Source of the DNA: Peptoniphilus_A sp022767005
Lineage (GTDB): Bacteria > Bacillota > Clostridia > Tissierellales > Peptoniphilaceae
Length of the DNA stretch: 28,005 nt
Direction: 5' to 3'
NCBI RefSeq assembly: GCF_050315115.1
Contig: NZ_JBNPOJ010000021.1
Coordinates: 1 to 28,005 of the forward strand
A program made the translations under genes and the position numbers. Within the stretch, counting starts at the first letter, position 1, and the number at the start of each line of letters is the position of its first letter. The notes beneath the pieces were generated by a model. It did not search any database. It was not told the origin of the DNA and was given only the letters and a program-made list of their open reading frames with translations. Of this stretch, positions 22,956-28,005 are shown piece after piece.

Positions 22956-23483
22956 ATGCTTTATAAAAAAATTTACAACTCTCCGCTTGGAAAAATTTAT
23001 TTAATCTTTGATGAAGAATTTTTACTTGGATTATATTTTGAAAATCAAAAATATTTTGGAGATGCTATAAAGGGAGAAGAAACAGAAAATTTTGATTCAA
23101 AAAATGGAGAACTTTCAAATAAAAATTTAGAAGTTACAGAAAAGTGGCTTGATATATATTTTAGTGGTGAAGAGCCAAAATTTATGCCATGCATAAAACT
23201 TATTGGAACAGAATTTAGAAGAGATGTGTGGAAAATTTTATTAGAGATACCCTATGGAGAAACTACTACATATAAAGCTATCTCAGAGAAATTAATAGAG
23301 AGCGGAAAGTATAAGAGAATGTCGGCGCAAGGGGTTGGCGGTGCAGTTGGGCACAACCCAATATCAATAATAGTACCTTGTCATAGAGTGGTGGGAGTCG
23401 ATGGCAGTCTAACAGGCTATGCTGGAGGGCTTTCGAGAAAAAAGAGATTACTTCAAAATGAAGGTTTCAAGTTTAAAAAATAG
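22956..23483 (+). CDS. ogt: Methylated-DNA--protein-cysteine methyltransferase
   Basis: 175-aa suicide repair protein that moves the alkyl group from O6-alkylguanine (and O4-alkylthymine) to its own cysteine. The active site IIVPCHRVVG with C142, the upstream FRRDVWKILLEIPYGETTTY helix-turn-helix lead and the AVGHNPISI asparagine hinge are all present. I start at ATG 22956 behind GGAGG. A longer frame begins inside the preceding terminator and is not credible. No separate promoter is evident, so ogt may depend on read-through from rplQ. Confidence 0.95.
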   Translation: MLYKKIYNSPLGKIYLIFDEEFLLGLYFENQKYFGDAIKGEETENFDSKNGELSNKNLEVTEKWLDIYFSGEEPKFMPCIKLIGTEFRRDVWKILLEIPYGETTTYKAISEKLIESGKYKRMSAQGVGGAVGHNPISIIVPCHRVVGVDGSLTGYAGGLSRKKRLLQNEGFKFKK

Positions 23484-23489
23484 ATTTGG

Positions 23490-23531
23490 AAATAAAAGCT
23501 TGCTTATAAAAAGTGAAGCTTTTATTTTTTT
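23490..23531 (+). terminator. Terminator after ogt
   Basis: AAATAAAAGCTT (23490-23501) and AAGCTTTTATTT (23516-23527) form a perfect 12-bp stem with a 14-nt loop, then further T. The A-rich 5' arm suggests that it could work in both directions. Confidence 0.88.
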
Positions 23532-23547
23532 ATTTTGCACTCAACCC

Positions 23548-23576
23548 TTGAAAAATTTTTGCCAATGTATTATTAT
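23548..23576 (+). promoter_or_regulatory. groESL promoter
   Basis: TTGAAA (23548-23553), 17-nt spacer, TATTAT (23571-23576). The predicted start near 23583 falls at the left edge of the CIRCE operator, the expected position for HrcA repression. Confidence 0.8.
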
Positions 23577-23581
23577 ATATA

Positions 23582-23608
23582 TTAGCAGAAGGCGTTGCCG
23601 AGTGCTAA
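23582..23608 (+). promoter_or_regulatory. CIRCE operator (HrcA site) with an imperfect left arm
   Basis: The consensus is TTAGCACTC-N9-GAGTGCTAA. Here the right arm GAGTGCTAA (23600-23608) is perfect and the spacer is exactly 9 nt, but the left arm is TTAGCAGAA (23582-23590), with the inner three bases changed. Six of nine base pairs of the inverted repeat remain. Confidence 0.88.
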
Positions 23609-23628
23609 TAAAAAGGAGGTAAATATAG

Positions 23629-23910
23629 ATGAAACTTAGACCACTTGACGATAAGATCGTCATCAAGAAAATTGAAAAAGAAGAAACAACTGCTTCAGGC
23701 ATAGTACTTCCTTCTTCAGCTAAAGAGGAATCAAATATTGCAGAGGTTATTGCAATAGGAAATAAACTAGATACAGACGAAGATATGAAGGGACTTGTCA
23801 AAGTAGGAGATAAAGTTATTTTTTCAAAATACGCAGGAAATGACATTGAACTTGACAAGGAAAAATATACAATAATAAAGTTCCAAGATATCTTGGCAGT
23901 AATTGAATAA
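23629..23910 (+). CDS. groES: Co-chaperonin GroES
   Basis: 93-aa lid of the GroEL chamber. MKLRPLDDKIVIKKIEKEE, the mobile loop TTASGIVLPSSAKEESN (residues 20-36) and VGDKVIFSKYAGNDIELDKE are typical, as is the end DILAVIE. AAGGAGGT precedes the ATG. The promoter and CIRCE lie directly upstream, giving heat-shock control by HrcA, whose gene is not in the window. Confidence 0.98.
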   Translation: MKLRPLDDKIVIKKIEKEETTASGIVLPSSAKEESNIAEVIAIGNKLDTDEDMKGLVKVGDKVIFSKYAGNDIELDKEKYTIIKFQDILAVIE

Positions 23911-23921
23911 GGAGTGATAAA

Positions 23922-25544
23922 ATGGCAAAGGAAATTAAATTTTCAGAAGATGCTAGAAAAGGCTTAATTAAAGGAATAAATACTCTTGCAGATACAGTTA
24001 AAGTAACACTTGGACCTAAGGGTAGAAATGTAATTTTAGACAAAGAATACGGCACACCACTAATCACAAATGATGGTGTAACTATTGCAAGAGAAATTGA
24101 ATGTGAAGATAAATTTGAAAACATGGGAGCACAACTTTTAAAGGAAGTTGCTACAAAGACTAATGACGTTGCTGGCGATGGAACTACTACAGCTACTCTT
24201 CTTGCTCAAGCAATTATTAGAGAAGGAATGAGAAACATTGCAGCAGGTGCAAATCCAATGGTTTTACAAAAGGGAATTGCAAAAGCGGTAGAAAGTGCTG
24301 TTGAAGAAATCAAAAACTTCTCAACTGAAGTTTCTTCAAAACAAGCTATTGAACAAGTTGCTTCAATTTCAGCTGCAAATGAACAAGTTGGCAAACTTAT
24401 TTCTGAAGCAATGGAAAAAGTTGGAAATGATGGAGTAATCACTGTTGAAGAATCTAAATCAATGGGTACAAGCCTAGATGTAGTTGAAGGTATGCAATTT
24501 GATAGAGGATACCTTTCACCATATATGGTAACTGACTCTGACAAAATGGTTACAGAATTAGAAGACCCATATATTTTAATCACAGATAAGAAGATTTCAA
24601 ATATTCAAGAAATTTTACCACTACTTGAACAAGTATTGCAAGCATCAAAACCACTTTTAATCATCGCAGATGACATTGATGGTGAAGCACTTGCAACTTT
24701 AGTAGTAAACTCACTAAGAGGAACACTAAGTGTTGTAGGAGTAAAGGCTCCTGGTTATGGCGATAGAAGAAAAGATATGCTACAAGACATTGCAATCTTA
24801 ACTGGTGGACAAGTTGTATCCTCTGATTTAGGTCAAGACCTTAAAGATGCAACAATTGAAATGCTTGGATCTGCATCAAAGGTCAGAGTTGAAAAAGAAC
24901 TCACAGTAATAGTAAATGGAGCTGGCGAAAAATCTGAACTTGAAAATAGAATTAGCCACATTAAAAACCAAATTGAAGAAACAGATTCAGAATTTGACAA
25001 AGAAAAATTACAAGAAAGACTTGCAAAACTTTCTGGTGGAGTTGCAGTAATCCAAGTAGGAGCAGCAACAGAAGTTGAATTGAAAGAAAGAAAACTAAGA
25101 ATCGAAGATGCACTTGCAGCAACAAGAGCAGCAGTTGAAGAAGGTATAGTAGCTGGTGGTGGAACAGTATTAATTGACTCAATTGAAGCTGTTGCAAAAG
25201 TAGTTGATAAGTTAGAGGGCGACGAAAAAACTGGTGCAAATATCATCTTAAAAGCTTTAGAAGAACCATTAAGACAAATAGCAGAAAATGCAGGACTAGA
25301 AGGTTCAGTTATAGTAGAGCATGTAAAGAAAAAAGAAAAGGGCATAGGCTTCGATGCATATAGATCAGAATATGTAGACATGAAAAAAGCAGGAATAGTA
25401 GACCCAACTAAAGTAACAAGATCAGCATTACAAAATGCAGCAAGCGTAGCTTCAATGATTTTAACAACAGAAGCAGCAGTTGCAAACATAAAAGAAGAAA
25501 AACCTGCAATGCCAGCAATGAATCCAGGAATGGGAATGATGTAA
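23922..25544 (+). CDS. groEL: Chaperonin GroEL
   Basis: 540-aa ATP-dependent folding chamber subunit. LGPKGRNVILDKEYGTPLIT near the N-terminus and the ATP-site motif NDVAGDGTTTATLL (81-94) are intact. The apical-domain GYLSPYMVTD, the VGAATEVELKERK intermediate region and DALAATRAAVEEGIVAGGG are also intact. The C-terminal tail ends in methionine- and glycine-rich PAMNPGMGMM, usual for the family. It lies 11 nt after groES in one operon. Confidence 0.98.
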   Translation: MAKEIKFSEDARKGLIKGINTLADTVKVTLGPKGRNVILDKEYGTPLITNDGVTIAREIECEDKFENMGAQLLKEVATKTNDVAGDGTTTATLLAQAIIREGMRNIAAGANPMVLQKGIAKAVESAVEEIKNFSTEVSSKQAIEQVASISAANEQVGKLISEAMEKVGNDGVITVEESKSMGTSLDVVEGMQFDRGYLSPYMVTDSDKMVTELEDPYILITDKKISNIQEILPLLEQVLQASKPLLIIADDIDGEALATLVVNSLRGTLSVVGVKAPGYGDRRKDMLQDIAILTGGQVVSSDLGQDLKDATIEMLGSASKVRVEKELTVIVNGAGEKSELENRISHIKNQIEETDSEFDKEKLQERLAKLSGGVAVIQVGAATEVELKERKLRIEDALAATRAAVEEGIVAGGGTVLIDSIEAVAKVVDKLEGDEKTGANIILKALEEPLRQIAENAGLEGSVIVEHVKKKEKGIGFDAYRSEYVDMKKAGIVDPTKVTRSALQNAASVASMILTTEAAVANIKEEKPAMPAMNPGMGMM

Positions 25545-25944
25545 TAGTGGTATAATCGTGTTTTTTCGCGATTATATAGTTTTACTGGGAAAAGGACTAA
25601 GTAAATAAAAAATCTTATCCAGCGAAACTAGAATTGAAATTAGAAAATATTAGCATTTTCTAGAGATTTATTTAAACAGCCTCAAAAAAAGCAGTCTTGA
25701 GAGAGTCTGCTTTTTTTATGTTTTATGGCGAATAGCTTTAAAGCAAATTTTATAAAAGTTTATTAAAGGTTAAAGATTTAAGGGTTAAAAGAACATTACT
25801 AGAAAAGTCATATATTATAAATAACTACAAGATAAAGTTTTATAAGTATCTTTTATCTGTATTAATTATGAAATAAAATTAATTTTATTAACGCATATTT
25901 GTTTAAATAGAGACAATAAGAGTATGTATATTGTGAGGTGTTTT
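25545..25944 (+). other. Intergenic region after groEL: hairpins, no convincing gene
   Basis: No coding signal was found. Visible items: an extended -10-like TGGTATAAT (25548-25556); a hairpin TATAATCGTG / CGCGATTATA (25551-25576); a hairpin TAGAAAAT / ATTTTCTA (25641-25662); and the strong terminator at 25684-25717. From 25718 to 25944 the sequence is AT-rich and presumably holds the promoter of the next gene, but no confident -35/-10 pair stands out. Confidence 0.6.
25684..25717 (+). terminator. Terminator downstream of groESL
   Basis: AAAAAAAGCAG (25684-25694) pairs with CTGCTTTTTTT (25707-25717) as an 11-bp stem with a 12-nt loop, the T run forming part of the 3' arm. Its symmetry could allow use on either strand. 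Confidence 0.9.
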
Positions 25945-26634
25945 ATGAATATTAATTATATCAAGGCTTTTGAGGACAATTATATTTGGACAATTGAAAA
26001 AGACGACAAAATCATTGTAGTTGATCCGGGAGATTCAGTTCCTGTTCTTAATTATTTAAAAAACAAAAAATTAGTTGCCATCCTTCTTACTCACAAGCAC
26101 ATGGATCATGTGGGAGGAGTTCAAGAACTTAAAAATAAATGCGGTGCAAAGGTCTATGGACCAGTTGAAACTAAAGAGTACAACGATGTTACTGTAAAAG
26201 AGGATGATGAATTTGAAGTCTTAGATGAAATTTTTAAAGTTATTTTAACTGCTGGCCATACAGAAGGACATATTTCCTATCTAATGGAAGATAATTTATT
26301 TTGCGGCGATGCACTTTTTCTTGCTGGATGTGGCAGAGTTTTCACAAAGGATTATAAAAAATCCTATGAGGGTCTTTTAAAATTAAAAAGTTTAGATGAT
26401 GATACAAAAGTTTATCCTGCACACGAATATTCCCTTTCTAATTTAGAATTTGCAAAATCTGTGATTTCTAATGAGGATTTAGACAGAGAGTATGAGAGAG
26501 TAAAAAAATTAAGAGAAGAAAATAAAATCACCCTTCCTTCAACAATTGGCAAGGAGAAAAAAATAAATCCCTTTTTACTTGCAAGAAATTTAGAAGAATT
26601 TATAATTTTTAGAAATAAGAAAGATAATTTTTAA
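25945..26634 (+). CDS. Metallo-beta-lactamase-fold hydrolase, glyoxalase II-like
   Basis: 229 aa, probably a hydroxyacylglutathione hydrolase-type thioesterase. The dinuclear metal site is complete: THKHMDHVGG (H50, H52, D54, H55), GHTEGH (first His H105), CGDALF (D122) and PAHEY (H160). The C-terminal NPFLLARN resembles the substrate-binding domain of glyoxalase II. Anaerobic Firmicutes often lack glutathione, so the thiol ester substrate may differ. Start at 25945: GAGGTG precedes it and MNINYIKAFEDNYIW matches family N-termini; a 7-codon-longer frame is less likely. It ends at a bidirectional terminator. Confidence 0.88.
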   Translation: MNINYIKAFEDNYIWTIEKDDKIIVVDPGDSVPVLNYLKNKKLVAILLTHKHMDHVGGVQELKNKCGAKVYGPVETKEYNDVTVKEDDEFEVLDEIFKVILTAGHTEGHISYLMEDNLFCGDALFLAGCGRVFTKDYKKSYEGLLKLKSLDDDTKVYPAHEYSLSNLEFAKSVISNEDLDREYERVKKLREENKITLPSTIGKEKKINPFLLARNLEEFIIFRNKKDNF

Positions 26635-26645
26635 AGGATAAAAAT

Positions 26646-26679
26646 AAAAGTGTTGGCAAAAGAAAAGCCAACACTTTTT
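26646..26679. terminator. Bidirectional terminator between convergent genes
   Basis: AAAAGTGTTGGC (26646-26657) and GCCAACACTTTT (26667-26678) form a perfect 12-bp stem with a 9-nt loop. Rightward the arm ends in T5; leftward it reads into TTTTATTTTTAT. It serves the hydrolase gene on one side and the transporter on the other. Confidence 0.93.
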
Positions 26680-26697
26680 AAGTGTAAAAATCAAATA

Positions 26698-28005
26698 TCA
26701 ACCAATTCCGCCGAGAATTGCTCCTGCTATTAGGGCAATTACTGCTGCTGTAACATATACATATTTAGCAAGGGGATAGTACCATCCACCAATCTCTTTA
26801 TTAGAGCCTTGGTTAACTGCGGATAGTGCATAATCCTTTCCTGCAACCCATAAGAACATTATTCCTGCAAGAGATGCTCCTAGTGGGCAGATGTAAATGG
26901 AAACTACGTCCATCCAACCACCTACTATTGCTTGGATAAAGATTGCAACAAGACATCCGATTATATGAATAGTTGTAGTTGCAATTACTCTTGAGAAATG
27001 AAATTTTTCTTCCAAGTAAGCAACAGGTGTTTCGTAAAGATTTATTATTGAGCTTACGCCTGCGAAAAGTACGCAAATGTAGAAAATAATTCCAACAATT
27101 CTTCCAACAGCCATTCCGTTAAATACATTTACTAAGTAGATAAACATAAGACCAGGACCACCAGTGTCAAGGGGTGCATTTGCTGTTGCCATTGCTGGTA
27201 TAATTACAAAGGCTGCCAAAAGTGCTGCAATAGTGTCAAATATTGCAACATTTCTTGCAGATGATGGTATACTTTCATTCTTAGGAAGGTAGGATCCATA
27301 AATTACAGTTCCATTTCCTGCAACTGATAGTGAGAAGAAGGCTTGCCCAAAGGCGTAAATCCAAACTTTTGGATCTTTTAATCCTTCAGGGTTTACTGTG
27401 AATATGTATTTATATCCATTTGATGCCCCATCAAGTTTAAAAATATAAATTGCAAGTCCAACAAATAAAATAAATAGCGTAGGCATCATAACTTTATTTG
27501 CCTTTTCAATTCCTCCAGATACTCCCATTACCATAATTGCAAAACTTGCGAGAATTGCTATTACAACCCAAATGTTTGCACCAAAGGAAGAGGCAGTTTG
27601 TCCAAAAGTTCCACCAATTACATCCATATCTTGACCCATTGCATAAAGTCCACCTGTTAGTGAAAGGAAAGTATATTTAAAAATCCAAGCCATTACACAA
27701 GTGTAACCTATTGCAAGTGCAAGAGAACCAACTACAGGGATAAGTCCAATAAGTTCTCCAATTTTTCTGTTTTTCCATCTAAGTTCTGTACATTTACCAA
27801 AAGCGCCTACTGGACCAGCTTCAGCTGATCTTCCAAGAGCCATTTCAGAAATTACTCCAGTAGAACCTATAAGCACAACAAATATTATGTAAGGAATTAA
27901 AAAAGTCATGCCACCATAAGTGGAAACCATTATAGAAAATCTCCATATATTACCCATACCAACTGCAGAGCCTATACAAGCAAGTATAAAACCCCATTTA
28001 CTTTT
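26698..28005 (-). CDS. Sodium-dependent transporter, NSS/SNF family (5' end outside window)
   Basis: At least 435 aa of a LeuT-fold symporter, probably for amino acids or related amines, with about 11 membrane helices. The frame is open to the window edge: codons upstream of the ATG at 27957 encode KSKWGFILACIGSAVG, followed by MGNIWRF. This is the unwound TM1 that binds sodium and substrate, so that ATG is internal and the true start lies beyond 28005. TM6 reads GQAFFSLSVAGNGTVIYGSY. TM8 reads FAGVSSIINLYETPVAYLEE and keeps the small and hydroxyl residues (A, S, S) of the Na2 site of LeuT. The usual GNIWRFP proline is serine here. Substrate not predictable. Confidence 0.93.
   Translation of the reverse strand, partial: KSKWGFILACIGSAVGMGNIWRFSIMVSTYGGMTFLIPYIIFVVLIGSTGVISEMALGRSAEAGPVGAFGKCTELRWKNRKIGELIGLIPVVGSLALAIGYTCVMAWIFKYTFLSLTGGLYAMGQDMDVIGGTFGQTASSFGANIWVVIAILASFAIMVMGVSGGIEKANKVMMPTLFILFVGLAIYIFKLDGASNGYKYIFTVNPEGLKDPKVWIYAFGQAFFSLSVAGNGTVIYGSYLPKNESIPSSARNVAIFDTIAALLAAFVIIPAMATANAPLDTGGPGLMFIYLVNVFNGMAVGRIVGIIFYICVLFAGVSSIINLYETPVAYLEEKFHFSRVIATTTIHIIGCLVAIFIQAIVGGWMDVVSIYICPLGASLAGIMFLWVAGKDYALSAVNQGSNKEIGGWYYPLAKYVYVTAAVIALIAGAILGGIG

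Noticed and set aside
23534..23542. TTTGCACTC, resembling a CIRCE left arm, upstream of the groES promoter
   Set aside because: No matching inverted arm at 9-nt spacing. It lies before the -35, so it is probably chance.
24833..25489. 218-aa open frame on the minus strand opposite groEL
   Set aside because: Serine/phenylalanine/alanine-rich composition typical of the antisense of a conserved gene; groEL is intact on the plus strand.
1..28005. CRISPR arrays, tRNA or rRNA genes, insertion sequences, prophage or attachment sites
   Set aside because: No regularly spaced repeats, cloverleaf sequence, transposase or integrase was seen. The only tandem repeat noticed is the short one inside rpsC.

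Overview
The window is AT-rich and reads like a low-GC Firmicute. Shine-Dalgarno sequences are strong (AGGAGG/GGAGGT). It has a HrcA-type CIRCE element before groESL, a zinc-ribbon S14, a CCCD-type zinc adenylate kinase and 7-1-7 Fur/PerR-like boxes. Together with etfBA, ahpCF and an S10-spc-alpha cluster that lacks map and rpsD, my best guess is an anaerobic Gram-positive coccus of the Tissierellia/Peptoniphilaceae kind. That placement is inference, not proof. No tRNA, rRNA, CRISPR array, phage or insertion sequence was found; the region looks like stable chromosome.

Layout. (1) 1-1910, minus strand: electron transfer flavoprotein genes etfB-etfA, with their own promoter and terminator. (2) 2038-6487, plus strand: a Fur-box-headed operon of a SAM methyltransferase, a lipoprotein substrate-binding protein, a FecCD-type permease, an ATPase and a two-domain cupin. 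This looks like metal-chelate, siderophore, haem or corrinoid import with two uncharacterised accessory proteins. (3) 6565-8810: ahpC-ahpF peroxide defence, with a second Fur/PerR-like box just downstream of its -10. (4) 8905-22939: a promoter, an approximately 200-nt structured leader and 29 genes of the S10, spc and alpha operons (rpsJ to rplQ, including secY, adk, infA, rpoA and a KOW-domain protein). The block ends at a strong terminator whose stem includes the rplQ stop codon. (5) 22956-23483: ogt, DNA alkylation repair. (6) 23548-25717: groES-groEL behind a CIRCE operator with one imperfect arm. (7) 25945-26634: a glyoxalase II-like metallo-hydrolase. (8) 26698-28005, minus strand: a sodium-dependent transporter of the NSS family, running off the right edge.

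How the parts fit. Regions 2 and 3 form a contiguous iron/redox block. Both control regions carry 15-mers one mismatch from the Fur palindrome, so one metal-sensing repressor could couple metal uptake to peroxide defence. Region 4 is the translation and secretion core. Its gene order is classical internally, but the usual outer neighbours (tuf/fusA upstream; ecfA, truA, rplM and rpsI downstream) are replaced by stress and repair genes.

The least explained items are the methyltransferase and tandem cupin of the import operon, the cupin's internal translation start, the structured rpsJ leader, and the Arg/Asn/Asp repeat tail on ribosomal protein S3.
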